Shown here: in pieces, positions 1-12,777 of the stretch
How the letters are laid out: the number at the start of each line of letters is the position of its first letter
Numbering within the stretch: the stretch's first letter is position 1
Source: Climacium dendroides
Taxonomy: Eukaryota; Streptophyta; Bryopsida; Hypnales; Climaciaceae
Assembly (NCBI GenBank): GCA_950106755.1
Contig: OX467088.1
Location: forward strand, 7,548,001-7,612,000
Length of the DNA stretch: 64,000 nt
Direction of reading: 5' to 3'
Position numbers and translations under genes: made by a program
The notes under the pieces: model-generated
What the model was told of the DNA's origin: nothing
Seen by the model: the letters and a program-made list of their open reading frames with translations, nothing else
Databases searched by the model: none

Positions 1-1660
1 AAGCATGGAATCTTGGATGAAGCTGAATTTTGGAGTGAGGGAGAGCCTTGAAGTTAGCTTTCCGGTAAGCTATGACTCGCCCCTTTTGGAGCAAGGACAA
101 GGTCGGAGCAACTGAATTTGTGGAAGGAGGGCTGCTGCCGTTGCGATTGGGAGCAGCGACTTTGGCAAGCGACTGCAAGAGCATCGCAATGTCAATGAAG
201 CTGATTTTTGGAGGGGAGATGCGCCTTCAAGTTAGCTTCCAAACAAGACTATTTTCACTTAATTTGGAGTGGAATTGAGGTGTTGGTAGCTGTTTTGATG
301 AAGGGGTGTTTGTTGGCCTTAAGAGGAGGCCAATTGTGAAGTTTTGATGAACTTTTCTACACTTGTCATTGTAAGATTGCAATTTTGATTGCATATGGTT
401 ATGGAAAGAGATCTTGAATGCAATGATGGTCAAAGCAGATGCTTGAGGATGATTGAATTTGCATGCAAGTCTAATTCTTAGGGTTTAGTGAAAATTAGAT
501 GTTTGTGCTAGCATGGTGTGCTAAAATTGTTAATTAGGGCTCAATTTAGAACATTTTAGGCCTCTAAGGGCATATTTGGATGTGATTTTGACTTGAGAAG
601 TTGCCCTAAGTATTGGGAGGTTTGATTAAGAGATTGAGGTAGTTTAAGACTTGTTTTTCAGAGATTTAGGGAGGCTGGTTCTCTTCCACTTAAGGTCAAT
701 TCATGAAAATGCTACCAAAAAATTGAAAGAGTCTATTGTTTGAAGGCGTTTAGGTTAAGGTTCCATACACTCTCTTCAGCCCAACTTTGGAGGTGGGATT
801 TGCCTCATGGTGAATTGCATTCACAGTGGACCTTCTCGGCCACTGAAACAACTTTGTATAAAGTAGTGTTGGCACGGCAATCTTCAAAGAGATGTCCATA
901 CTATGGTGATTCTACTTCAAGTCGGATGTGTTGAACTAAACACTCAAGATGTGACTTCTGAATGTAGTTTTGAAGGCCTTAATGAAAAGAAGTATTATTG
1001 CATGGTTAAACCAACTAGAGGAAGTTCTGGCCACCAACGTTGGTTGAAAGGGCTAGTGAATCTTTTAACAAAAGTTGAATGTGTAGATGGTTACTACCGT
1101 CCGGCGTATTCTAAAGTTCTTACAAATGGAGTAGTATTCTTCTTTGACTTCAATTTTTACTTTTGTTTGACTTTATTTTATCTTAGTGGTCATTTTATAT
1201 TTTATAATTTATTCATATGTTTAAAATTGAAGGATAAAGGTTTAAACAAGATTTACCTACTAAAATTTAACTTTGATGGTAGTTTGGGCCTTTGGAAGTG
1301 AATTAAAACTTCTAAAAGGACTTTCCTTTGTCTAATGAAGGTTTGAAGACCCATGGTGATTGTACATGGATTGCCCTCCTATTCTAGGGTTTATTTAGTA
1401 GGTAGATCCCATTTTTTCTTTGCCTAGTCGGATTTGTGTATGGGAAAAAGAAAGAAAAGACCCGTGACTTCGAGAAGTCATAACTTTTGATGTATCTTGA
1501 GTTTTGCAATGAAATTTTAAAGGTTTACTTCTGAAAATTTTTTGCTTCCAAAAAGACCATTCTTGCTTGATTTGAAGTTGTGAGTAAAAAGTTATAAGCG
1601 AGTGAGTGAAAGAAGGTCTACTACCATCCAGTTAAAGAAGGGCAAAGATTTGAGCGACCA
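1..1660. other. Unassigned AT-rich stretch with a short internal duplication
   Basis: No recognisable gene. A segment near 16-60 (GAAGCTGAATTTTGGAG followed by CCTTGAAGTTAGCTTTCC) recurs imperfectly at 193-240, so the start of the window holds two degenerate units about 180 bp apart. Two modest open frames at 740-934 and 903-1301 (+) overlap in different frames, show no motif I recognise and have no clear splice signals. They could be a remnant exon or chance. Confidence 0.4.
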
Positions 1661-1679
1661 CTGTGACTTGTAGTTTTTA

Positions 1680-2080
1680 CCTTTCCTTTTGAAATTTGAA
1701 AGCATTAGAATAGTTTTTTTATTCATACTACTAAAATCACAAGGTCTTCCGTAATATCACATTTTAACAATGTGTGATATTACAAAGGTATAGTGATATT
1801 ACAGAGGTACAGAGGTTTCATATTTCTTGGCTTTACACTTCATTTTACTTCTACAATTTTATGCTTTGAATGTTTTCAATTCTAATGTTCTTTTCTTACT
1901 ATTAAATGATTTGAAGCTTTGTTGGATTGAAGCAATTTTGGATTCTACAACAAAGTATTTATAAAATCTTTGCAATTTGACAAATTTGCATTTCAATTCT
2001 TCAGTTTTGATCACCATTGTTTGTGAGTAAAGAAATTTATCGAGTGGTGGTGTTCTTGAGCTCAACAATACTTCCAAGGT
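1680..2080 (+). repeat. Dispersed repeat with GTGATATTA motifs, copy 1
   Basis: The motif GTGATATTA (or its complement) occurs several times between about 1750 and 1810, followed by a stretch starting CTTGGCTTT at about 1829 and including TTTTGGATTC and ACAACAA. The same order of motifs recurs at 17690-18300, so this is a dispersed repeat family. The clustered motif resembles subterminal transposase-binding repeats of DNA transposons, but no ends were found. Confidence 0.6.
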
Positions 2081-2099
2081 ATTTTCTTTACATTTGTTT

Positions 2100-3760
2100 T
2101 AAGCAAATTTGAATTCATGTATAAAATGGTGATTTGAACATTGAGTTTCATTTGAACAATTTGAGTGTAATTTGAGCTTCAATCTAATCTAATTTCAAGA
2201 GATTGATGTAATTAGAGCCAAATTGGAGCATTCTTGGAGCAATTGGAGCATTTTTGGAGCCAAATTGGAGCATTCTTGGAGCATTCTTGGAGCATTCTTG
2301 GAGCATTCTTGGAGCATTCTTGGAGCATTCTTGGAGCATTCTTGGAGCATTCTTGGAGCATTCTTGGAGCATTCTTGGAGCATTCTTGGAGCATTCTTGG
2401 AGCATTCTTGGAGCATTCTTGGAGCATTCTTGGAGCATTCTTGGAGCATTCTTGGAGCATTCTTGGAGCATTCTTGGAGCATTCTTGGAGCATTCTTGGA
2501 GCATTCTTGGAGCATTCTTGGAGCATTCTTGGAGCATTCTTGGAGCATTCTTGGAGCATTCTTGGAGCATTCTTGGAGCATTCTTGGAGCATTCTTGGAG
2601 CATTCTTGGAGCATTCTTGGAGCATTCTTGGAGCATTCTTGGAGCCAAATTGGAGCATTCTTGGAGCATTCTTGGAGCATTCTTGGAGCATTCTTGGAGC
2701 ATTCTTGGAGCATTCTTGGAGCCAAATTGGAGCATTCTTGGAGCATTCTTGGAGCATTCTTGGAGCATTCTTGGAGCATTCTTGGAGCATTCTTGGAGCA
2801 TTCTTGGAGCATTCTTGGAGCATTCTTGGAGCATTCTTGGAGCATTCTTGGAGCATTCTTGGAGCATTCTTGGAGCATTCTTGGAGCATTCTTGGAGCAT
2901 TCTTGGAGCATTCTTGGAACATTCTTGGAGCATTCTTGGAGCAATTTGACTTAATGTGAGTAATTTTTGCTTCATTTGAATGTAATTTGAGCTTCAATTT
3001 AACTTAATTTCAAAAGATTGACGTAGTTAGAGCCAAATTGAAGCAATTCGAGCATTCATTAAGCAATTTGACCTTAATGTAAGCAATTTGACCTAATTTG
3101 ACCTAATTTGACTTGATGTGAGTAATTTGAGCTTCATTTGAACAAATTAAGTGTAATTTGAGCTTCAATTAATTTAATTTTAAAAGATTGATGTAATTAG
3201 AGACAAATTGAAGCAATTGGAGCATTCTTAGAGCCATTTGACCTAATTTGAGTTTAATTTGAATAATTTGACCTAATTTGATTTAATGTGAGCAATTTGA
3301 GCTTCATTTGAACAAATTAAGTGTAATTTGAGCTTCAATTAACTTAATTTCAAGAGATTGATGTAATTAGAGATAAATTGAAGTGATTGGAGCTTTTTTG
3401 AAGCCATTTGACCTAATTTCACTTTAATGCCAACAATTTAATCTAATGTGATCAAAGCATCATTTGAACAATTTGAGTGTAATTTGATCTCCAATTCAAA
3501 TGAATTCTAAAAGTTTGAATTAAATAAAGCTTAATAGGAACAATTGGAGCAATTTTTTGAAACAATTTGACTTAATTTCACCTTAATGTTCACAATGTGA
3601 CTTAATATGAACAATTTGAGCTCTTTTTTGGAAATAGTTTTAGAACAATTTTGATTTAATTTCATGTTAATGTCAACAAATTCACCTAATTTCTTTTTAA
3701 TATCAATACTTTGACTTAATTTCCTCTTATTGTCAACATATGAATTTGACCTAATGTGTT
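2100..3760. repeat. Tandem ~170-bp repeat array hosting a minisatellite
   Basis: The phrase GATTGATGTA(ATTAGAG) occurs at 2201, 3016, 3186 and 3356; the last three are exactly 170 bp apart. Each unit also carries CATTTGAAC, GTAATTTGAGCTTCAAT and an AAATTGAAGCAATTGGAGCATTC-like stretch. A more degenerate continuation runs to about 3750. The first unit is separated from the second by the expanded 11-bp minisatellite at 2225-2937. Confidence 0.85.
2225..2937. repeat. 11-bp minisatellite (GGAGCATTCTT)n
   Basis: From 2256 to 2937 there are 62 consecutive 11-bp units in perfect register with no indel. The main unit is GGAGCATTCTT. Three GGAGCCAAATT variants begin at 2256, 2641 and 2718 (35 and 7 units apart), and one unit reads GGAACATTCTT. 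Units at 2225-2255 include a 9-bp form. Because 11 is not a multiple of 3 and no phase creates a stop, long open frames appear in all six frames. I regard these as a by-product of the repeat, not genes. Confidence 0.97.
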
Positions 3761-3973
3761 TGTGTTTTTATATGTAGTGAAAATTTGGAGTAAGAGCACT
3801 TGGAGTATAGTGAAGAATATTCAAAAGATGCAAATTTTTGAAGCACAAGTTCTATAAGTAAGTCTTCAACTTTTTGTATGCTAAGAATATTTTAAATCCT
3901 TATTTTTATAATTGAAGGGTTTAAAATATTTTCTATCTTAATTTAAACTTGTGATTGTTATTAATCATAAAGT

Positions 3974-6900
3974 ATGGCTCAAGCTTTAGCTACAATTGAT
4001 GACTTCGTGGATGTTAATATCGATGGCATTGGATCCATGTGCATTCAATGTCAAAAGTGTTTGGCATTTTGTTTTAGAAAGGAAAAAGCTACTATTTGTT
4101 GTTATAATGGTAAAATTTCTAGCAAACATGTTAGTCATCCCATTGTCCATCCAATGCTTCATGAGCTTTTTATAGACAATACTTCTGAGTCTCGAGGATT
4201 TCTAAAATCCATTAGAAAATATAATCAAGCTTTTGCCTTCACAAGTATACGTAGTAAGTTTCAATCTGGACAAGCTGAAGGACGAGGAGTATACACATTT
4301 TGTGTGAATGGAGAGTTATGCCACCATATTGGAAATTTAGAGCCTAAAGTAAATCACAGTGCAAAATTTGCAGAAATTTATTTTTTGGATGATGATTTGC
4401 AAACAAAATGTCAGATAGAGATCCTTGATGATCTTGATCGTGACACCATAAACACCATATAAGAAATTTTAGAATTGGCTAATGCATTAGTTCATGATTT
4501 CAAATCTTCACTTGAGGTCCTTTTAAGAGGACACAATGTGGGACTTTGTATATCCGGTAAGGTTCCCAATGGAGAACATCGTTGAAGATACAATCAACCC
4601 GTTGTTCCAGAGATTGCTGCTGTTGTTCTCAATGAATAACACATGGAATCTAGACGTGATATTATTCTTCACCAACATGATGAAGGATTACAAAGGATTA
4701 AAGAAATTCATCCTTCTTGTGATGCATTGTCTTATCCATTGTTGTTTCCTGAAGGACAATATAGATGGTCACATGCTTTTAAAGCAAATACTGGAAGTGA
4801 TTTTAAAGTCATTTGTCCAATATATGCTTCAAAAGCGACCCAAGTCTAATGTACTACATAGAACTAAAAGATTATTCCAATAATATGTAGTAGATCAATA
4901 TTTGCGTGTAGAACATAAAAATTTACTTTTCATTAAACAACACCAAGTATAACTTCGTGTCGAATGTTATCAAGGAATTGTAAATGCTTTGCAAGAACAC
5001 AATGGAGCACGCATTGGACGTCGCATTGTTTTACCTGCAACATTTATTGGTTCCCCTAGATATATGCAAAACCTTTTTCAAGATAATATAGTTTTAGTTA
5101 GAGTCTTAGGTAAACTAGATTTGTTTATTACAATGACATGTATTCTGACTTGGCCTCAGATTATAGATGAGTTTGGTCTAAGTCAAACCCCTCCGGATCG
5201 TCTAGATGTAGTTGTACGTGTTTTTGAGTTTAAGTTGAAAGTCATGATGGAAGAAATCACAAAAAAGAATGTATTAGGAGAGACAATTGCTTTTTGTTAT
5301 ATTATCGAGTTTCAAAAGCGTAGTCTCCCTCATGCTCACATTCTTCTTTGGTTGAAAGACAAGGTCAATGATTGTGACATTATAGATAGACCTGTATGTG
5401 TTGAGATTTCAAATGTGAATAGACAACCATTGCTTTACAACCATTGCTTTATGCGGCGGTTGTAAAATACATGATGTACGATCCATGTGGTTTGGGCAAT
5501 CCCAATTGTCCTTGTATGGAAAATGGTAGATGTTCAAAGAACTATCCTATGCAAACTCGAGATACCATTGAGGTTGATGGTCATGGTCATATTTTGTACC
5601 GTCGCCGAAATCATGGTAGATATGTTGAGAAATGCACACAAGGTCAAATTGTTCACTTGAACAATCGATGAGTTGTATCATACAACCCATATTTGATAAG
5701 CCATTTTAACTGCCATATTAATGTGGAAGTTTGTAGTTCAGTGAAAACTGTTAAATACCTTCACAAGTATATTTTTAAAGGTCCAGATCGTGGCATGGTA
5801 GAAACTGATGAGATAGTAGATGAAACTAAGGACTTTTTGGAGGGCCACTATGTGGCTGCTTAAGAATCATGTTGGAGACTTTTTGGTTTCGAAACCAACA
5901 ACAAGAGTTATAGTATTTGTCATTTACCGGTTCATCTTCTCGGCCAACAGTATGTCACCTTTCACGAAGGTACATCTTTGCAATCAGTGATTGATCAAAA
6001 TGCTGAGACAAAACTCACAAAGTTTTTGGAGCTCAATCGCCGTATTCATGCTTTGATTGCTTTTGGTAATCAAGGCAATCATATGCTTCTTCGATATATG
6101 GATCTTCCACTTCACTATAAATGGGATGTGAAAAAGAACATGTGGAAAAGAAAACAACGCAAAGTAAAAGTTTTTGGTAGGATAAATATGATTCCCGTAG
6201 GTACTGAATTATTTTACTTGCGTTTGTTATTGACTCATGTTGAGGCATCAACTTCGTTTGATGACCTATTTTCTTTTCAAGATATAGTTCATCAAACGTA
6301 TAAAGCCGCTTGTATTGCAAGAGGGTTTTTGCAAGATGATGCTAAATGGGACAATTGTCTTCAAGAAGCATTCCTCATTGCTTTGCCTAGACAGATTCAA
6401 CGGTTGTTTGCAACACTTCTTGTGTTTGGACAACCGTTGAATCCTCTTAACTTACATAAAAAGTATTTTGATGCTTTGTCTGATGATTGGCATGATGATC
6501 CAAACCGCTATTGTAAAGTCATTTTATCTATTAATGATTATTAGTTATCTTCTAATAAGCGCACTGTAGATTTTTTTAACATTCAAGATTTGAATGAGTT
6601 TGGTTATTCAAATATTGTTGATGTTGGTGGTGATGCCAATGACAATAATGATTTAAATAATCAAAATATTCATTTTGTAGAGGAAGATGTGGATAGACTT
6701 AACGAAGAGCAACGCATTGTTTTCAATGTAGTGACTTCTGCCGTTTTAGAGCCCCATCTTCCAAATAAATTTTTTTTCAAAGATGGGCCTAGTGAGACTG
6801 GCAAGACTTTTGTATACAATATCATATTAGGTTATCTTCATGGTCGTGGTGTCAAATGTATGACAATGGCAATAAGTGGAATAGGCACTTGCCTTTTACA

Positions 6901-7120
6901 TGAAGGACGAACGGCACATTCCTCTCTTGTCATTCCATTCCAATTGCATGAAGCCTCAACTTGTAATATTAATGCTCAATCGTCGTTGGCTCAAAATTTG
7001 CGTGAAGTACAATTGATTGTACTTGATGAAGCTTGTGCTGGACATCGATTTATGATAGAAGCTATAAATAGATCCTTACAAGATATTCGAGATTTAGGTG
7101 GTCCAAACGGTGGTCCAAAT
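3974..7120 (+). pseudogene. Helitron Rep-helicase, broken and 3'-truncated
   Basis: Successive frames match the order of a plant Helitron RepHel protein. They run: N-terminal Cys-rich segment (CIQCQKC...CCYNGKI) and a FAFTSI segment (3974-4462); RDIILHQ and DALSYPLLFPEG (4640-4850); the Rep core with LFITMTC and the HUH motif LPHAHILLWL (His codons at 5331-5339); a CPCMENGRCSKNYP segment (about 5500); the two-tyrosine motif KYLHKYIFKG (about 5753-5782); and the start of a Pif1-type helicase (6690-7115) with Walker A DGPSETGKT and Walker B VLDEAC. Frameshifts occur near 4500-4640, 4880-4980 and 5450. In-frame stops lie at 5669-5671, 5861-5863 and 6542-6544. Walker A is altered (the family has GPGGTGKT) and helicase motifs after II are missing. 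No Helitron 5' TC or 3' hairpin-CTRR end was identified. It is a dead fragment. Confidence 0.92.
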
Positions 7121-7388
7121 GAAATACATACCTCAACAACATTGATTTGTGAAGTTATTATCAACAATTTAGACCGGCATAGACAATGTAATTGTATTTT
7201 GTTGAAATGGTGGTATTCCACAAACTTGGCTTGGAACTTCCATGTTTAAACCATGCGGTCTAAAATCTATACCTGTCCTAAGAATGAATGAAAAAATGAC
7301 AATTAGAATACTACCATTTTAACAAAATTTCCCTTATGTGCACTGCATTAATTATTTCAATAAAAAAAAAAGTTTCAAATTGGTATAG

Positions 7389-7743
7389 TAAACTTGCCAA
7401 TCACCGCACAAACAAAATTCAAATCCTTCTCTACATAAAAATAGAGACTTACATGTTTTAAAAATTGGCGTGATTATTAAACGTTATGTTAAGATTCACC
7501 TTCAAAAAACAAAATGCAAAAAGATTTCTTCCTACAAATTTTATTGCAATTTAAAAGTCATGCACTTAAAATCTAGTCAAAAATTCCTTGCGGCCCTTCA
7601 CCACACAATGTGTGGTCATTAGGCGGTGATACAAAATTTTGATCCCATCACAATTGAATTGGTAATTGAATTGTGTGGTTCTAGTGCGGTAATTGGCAAT
7701 GGTTGTTGTGCAGTTCTTAAATGTGTGGTGATTGGCAAGTTTA
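7389..7743. mobile_element. MITE-like element with 17-bp terminal inverted repeats
   Basis: TAAACTTGCCAATCACC at 7389-7405 is the exact reverse complement of 7727-7743, and the similarity runs a few bases inward (CGCACA / CACACA). The interior of about 355 bp has no coding capacity and holds further CACA/ACACAATT inverted segments. No clear target duplication was found, so the superfamily is not assigned. Confidence 0.7.
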
Positions 7744-8097
7744 TTCTACTCACCATCCAAAATTAATCCTCTCGACACATAATCTTTGAACTTTAAGACC
7801 ACAAGCTTGGGATTTGAGATGGGTGAGCCTTTTGTTGTGTTAAGTGCTTGTTCCTTCTCTTCCAACTACAATGTTTCACTTTTTGAGACCCTCTCTCATC
7901 ATAAACGAAATTTAAAGCAACAGCACTTAAGCTACATACAACAATAATCATCACTTCCCCCATAATGTGACACATATTACATTTGAAGCAAAAGAGACAC
8001 TAAAACCTAGATATTGATGACACAACATGTACAAAACATGAGAGCTTTGGAGAGCCTTTTTTTGAAATTTTGTAACTTGTTTAGATTGTCCAAATGA
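7744..8097. other. Gene-free AT-rich stretch
   Basis: No gene, RNA or clear repeat recognised. Confidence 0.4.
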
Positions 8098-8506
8098 GGT
8101 AGGAGGCTCAAACTCCACTCGGGCATTTTGAACCGCCCCTACAAATGGCGTTGGAATGGATTGGAGGTGGTTCTTAAATTGACCTCCATAGTCATTGAAA
8201 TAATCAAGAAGAATATTATTCATTATTGCAAGAGCCAATCATTCTCCTTGCTTTTCCCATTTCTCTTGAGAAGTTGCAGTGAACACTTTATGAAAGACCT
8301 AGGATCATAAATAGGGACCTACAACACTTCTTGTTTGAAAATTCATAACTAATTCAAAAATGATCCAAAAAATATGAAACAACTTGGGTTAGATGCCAAT
8401 TCCTCTTGTCTTTCAAGGAAAATTTACTGAAAAATATTTTGAGAAGTTTCAACTGCCCAAAATTCAGTTCCAATGCTTACATGGTCAACTTATGGACCGA
8501 CTACCT
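8098..8506 (+). mobile_element. MITE family 1, copy a
   Basis: Begins GGTAGGAGGCTC and ends near GACTACCTTAA. Its order of motifs (CCGCCCCTAC, GCAAGAGCCAATCATT, GACCTA.G.TCA.AAATAG, CATAACTAATTC, TTAGATGCCAATTCC, CAAAATTCA) is repeated at 49617-49987 and, over its right half, at 33888-34236. No coding capacity. Confidence 0.75.
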
Positions 8507-10980
8507 TAACGCGTGCTGAAGTGCGTTGAAATCCAATAAGACTCAATAAAAATAATCAATGTTTTATAACATTAAGTATGCTCAGTTACTAATAGTGTCG
8601 ATTATGGGTGCACGTACCTTGCAGACCACAATAATTCAATCCAAAAACAATGCAAACTTGCAACAGGTTCATACCATCGCTTGGAACTATAAAGAGCCTG
8701 CTGTGAGAGTAATTAAAAGGATGACTGGTCTCCAATTTCCACAATGTAATCCACCACAAACTTGTGCCAACCATCTTAGAATTAATTCTGGACAAATGAT
8801 GCTCGCATTAATTTTGATGTATTTCTTGGTTACTGTAACAAGAGTCAGGAATATGAGAACGGACTAGGTAATTGCAAAGCAAGCCAAGTTATCAAGAATA
8901 ATCTCCGGTTGGGACCTACTAAGTTGTGGGTGGTGAAGTTGGTACTAACCTGTGATTATTCTTGGTGACTTGACCTACTTTGCAATTAGTGGACATGATG
9001 TCAATGTAGGAGAGTTGAGTCGTTTGACTTCTTTGATTGCTTAACCGATCAAAACATGACACAACGGCGAAAGTCTCGTACATTTAGATCATGTTAGGTG
9101 AATCCGCACTCACTAAGTTCATATTGATTGGTAGTAGTAGGGATTTCTCTCAGATTTCTCACTGATAGACCAATGAAATTTCTAATTCATACCCACCTTA
9201 TTGAAAATTTGCAGTGAGCATTATCAGCCTCTCTTTAACCAATCAAAACATGCCACAAGGCAAAACTCTCATACATTGACATTATGGATATATTGACACG
9301 TTCCAGCAAGTTTGTTGAACCTACTGTGACTTGGATCCTTCGTGTCGCTTCCCACCAAACACTGTAGTGATTGGACCTCAAAAGTAGTGAGGTGGTGCCA
9401 AAAACCTTCGGTGAGGATGTGTCGAAGTTGGTGAGCTTGGTCACATTGATCATCCAAACGCCAGTCACGTTGTTTACGGAGAGACATGAAATTTCAACAC
9501 ACGTCAATGTACAGTACAATTATTTCATGTAGCTAACAAAAATAAGCTCCTGAAGAAATGCACAAATCACTGAAGAATTGCATAAATCGCGCCACAAAGA
9601 TCAGCATCCCCATAAACCTCACGCAGTTTGCTAGGCGTGCAGAAAATGCCTCCTCCTTCATGAATTGAAGTCGTTGTGCTTGAGCAACAATTAAGTTGAA
9701 ACACTCTGAGCTTGTAATTCCTTGACTACAAACTCAACCGAATTTTCACAAGCTGCAATCGATCCTACAAGACAGCAAGACGAAATCAGAAACAACCCAA
9801 GGCTCCAAAACAGAGTGCCAAACGTTGCACAAGATCTCATGGCTAAGAAAAACCATGAAATCATGTACGAAATTGGAGTTAGGTGATTGAAGAACCCCTC
9901 TAACTAATTCAATTCAACTCAATTCGTTCCCTGGAAAAGCCTCGAGACTCTGACTCTTCAACTTCGATTACATTACCAGTTGTTTTAACAAGCTTCAAAA
10001 TCCGTCTTTAAAACGAGGAAGGTGCAAAACTAGACAGCAATAGTGATTTACACAATTGCATGGAAATGATCTCATCAACAAAAGTGCTCAGGAAATTGGT
10101 GTACTAATAACATTCTACTATTAATTACACAAACCAAAAGCAGAATAGCACTCAAAAATCCACACACAGAACCGGCATAACCAGGAAATTGTATGAAACG
10201 ATCAAAAAAAATTTTAAATCAAGCAAATTCCACCATTTCTTTCACCCACTCCAACTGCAAGAAATTGTTGAACAGGTATAGAATTACATTTCAGGCCGCA
10301 TGGCATGAAAGTTGTGAAGTGGAATACACCAATTCAACGATATTGACGTTAAATGGCAAAAAATGCACAAGATGCTCAAACCTGCGTTTCGCTCTCACAA
10401 TCTTCTAAGGTGTGTGCACCTGTTAAGTCTCACTTAAGTTATGTGTTATTCAGGCAACACACTTCAAAAAATTCTGAACAAATTCATACTTTGCTGAAGA
10501 ATTACATTGCCAATTGCTATCGTGATTCTCTCACATTATCTTATATGTAGAAATATAATTGAAAAAAGAAAGAATGGCTGAAAAGAACTTCCAGTTATCC
10601 TGCTGCAGCAAGTTGGGCATTTCTACCTTAAAATGCCGATGTTCATGTTCCAGGGATGTGGCAAGCTAGAGTGGATTGAAGTTCGATTCACATAATCCGA
10701 TATACAAATTCTGCTGTGAGATGGATGGAAATCATGGTTTGTGTTCCTCAGAAATCTAACCTTACCTCATTTCTATCAACCGATCAAGATCTTAACCCCG
10801 CCTGGCAGAATTCAGTGTTGTGTTGAATTCTTTGTGCCATTCCATTACACTAAGAATGAAATTTAGTGTTTGCAACACTAATTACAAAACTCTAACACTA
10901 AATGGCAACAGCATTGGTAATGTTACCAACACGAAATGTCAGCATGAACACTAATTGTCAACCAAATTTCCACCCAAAAA
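8507..10980. other. Unassigned stretch with a partial duplication
   Basis: No gene recognised. A segment beginning AACCGATCAAAACATGACACAA at about 9042 recurs at 9236 (AACCAATCAAAACATGCCACAA), giving a 191-bp offset duplication of about 50 bp. Several open frames of 60-100 codons show no domain. Base composition rises slightly toward 11 kb, where a LINE fragment begins. Confidence 0.4.
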
Positions 10981-10989
10981 ACTAAATTA

Positions 10990-11460
10990 GAATTGGGATT
11001 GATGCTATCTAGCTCTGGCTGTGCAACCTGGAAGGCCTCTACATCTGTTACCCTGGTTGTGGACAAGTGATGATAAGCCACAGGATGGCCGAGCAAAGAA
11101 CATCCCCAGCAATAGAGTGCTCCGAAACATACAGCGAGTAACTGCCGTCAGGCTGATGGATGCCAGGATGTATCCCCGTGAGGATCTCTTTCCAAGAGAG
11201 GTCTCTTGAATGTCCAATGGCAATTCTAGAGTTTCAATTCTAAATGCCTTCCAGACCTTGCGATCGTGAGTACAGGTCCGAAGACAGTGCCCCGTCGTTT
11301 CTTTCAGGTCTAATTCGCAGCATTTGAATTGCATTGGTGCGGGAAACCCATAACCGCACACCAGCCATTGGTACCTGGGAGCTCCCGAATTCACTTGCCA
11401 AAGAAAGGCCTGGAGTTGGGAAGGCCTATTGGTGTTCCACAGAAGCTTGATCGAAGCTTG
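10990..11460 (-). pseudogene. LINE-type reverse-transcriptase C-terminal (zf-RVT-like) fragment
   Basis: Read on the - strand, the frame gives KLLWNTNRPSQLQAFLWQV near 11385-11455, then CCELDLKETTGHCLRTC and KVWKAF (about 11240-11330). The pattern W-N-x(6)-Q-x-FLWQ, then C-C...H-C-x(3)-C...VW, is the layout of the zinc-binding domain after the reverse transcriptase in plant non-LTR retrotransposons. The RT domain itself is absent and both ends are ragged. The match is partial and made by eye. Confidence 0.5.
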
Positions 11461-12773
11461 TGTCTCTTCCTTCGCAAGATTGATTAATTAAGCGAGCAAT
11501 GCACGCGCGCGGAGTTTGCATTTCGGAGGGGTTTATACGATCTGATCGGAGCACTGTTTTGTAATCAAGCTTCATGGATTAATTAAGGAAAGCCGTCTCT
11601 AGCTTTCAGCGGCAGAACCGCTCTCCATCTCCATTCTTCGGGTCGAATTGCATTGGAGACCTCTGACCGCACTTGACCACAAATTGATGCTTTGAAAACG
11701 ACGTACCCTTATGAGGATTAATTGGTAGTGTTCCTCGGATCCCCGCTGGTGGTAATGACCCTAGCACGTCGCAAAGTTTTGCCCCCGTCATACCTTTTGC
11801 CTCCGTGGTGCCTGGTGGTGTTGTAGAAATTCCTGTAGGTCTGGGTGAGGCGGTGCCCTTCATCTAGAAGATTTGATCACTGCCATCTTCGATTCCTCCG
11901 AGGAAAGTACCCATTCGATCAAACTCTGCGAAGGCTGGTGATTGGTTCCTAGCTGGACCAAGTGTAGGGAATCGCGTTGATAATTTCTGCGCGTCGCGTG
12001 TCGGTGGATCGATCTCTTCCCTACATACGCGCCACCTGCACAATCTATTTTGTCAATTGTCAATTTGCCAGTCGTGTAGCTCGCAACCCCACAAATCCTT
12101 GAGCTGCAGCACTGATTTCTTCATCCACGTGAACCCGTAAGAGTAGCAGGATCTCCCATCATGCCACTGACCGTGGTCCCCCAGTAGTTCTTCAATTCAT
12201 TGAAGTAGAACTACTGTACTGTACAGTTAGATTACTTGCGTAGCTTGCCACTGCATCCGCACCATCTGGTCGCTGAAAAGGTTAATATTTCCATGTTTCG
12301 CGTGGGTCCATGCTTTCCATATACCGCCCATCAGAGGCCCTGATTGATTTGTTGCTGGCAAATAGCAAAAAGTGTGCGCTTGTTGGCCATGATTGATGAC
12401 AGTCTTGCGTTCTTTTGTCGCACCTTGAGATTGGAAAAGCTAGGGATTGTAGTAACCGGTAGCGTACGTACTCTGCCATTTCGGCAATGGTAGCTAGCTA
12501 GAGTAGTACCCTTTGACATGTTTTGTCTTCAAGTTGTTGGATGGGGGAGTATTCTCAACTGCCGCTGTACCCCGAGGAAAAACTCTTTCCTGCATACTCT
12601 CGTCTATTTGTTGCCGACGCTACTTCCGTAATGCTCCGGACGCACTTAGTAACACTGTTAGAATGATCGAACCACAGAAACTCAACAAATTGTCAAATCA
12701 GTGCAAAAACATTTAAAGAAGACTGATCAATTCTGCATCTTCTTCATGTTTTAACAATTCTTTCAAATGAAAC
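11461..12773. other. Moderately GC-rich, unassigned region
   Basis: Two adjoining open frames on the - strand (11860-12063 and 11606-11863) overlap by 4 bases and share composition with the LINE fragment next to them. They could be a decayed upstream part of that element, but no ORF1 or endonuclease motif is visible. Nothing else is recognised to 12773. Confidence 0.3.
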
Positions 12774-12777
12774 TTAA

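Noticed and set aside
2184..2997. Six long open frames of 230-260 codons on both strands
   Set aside because: All are generated by the 11-bp repeat, which has no stop in any phase. No independent coding signal.
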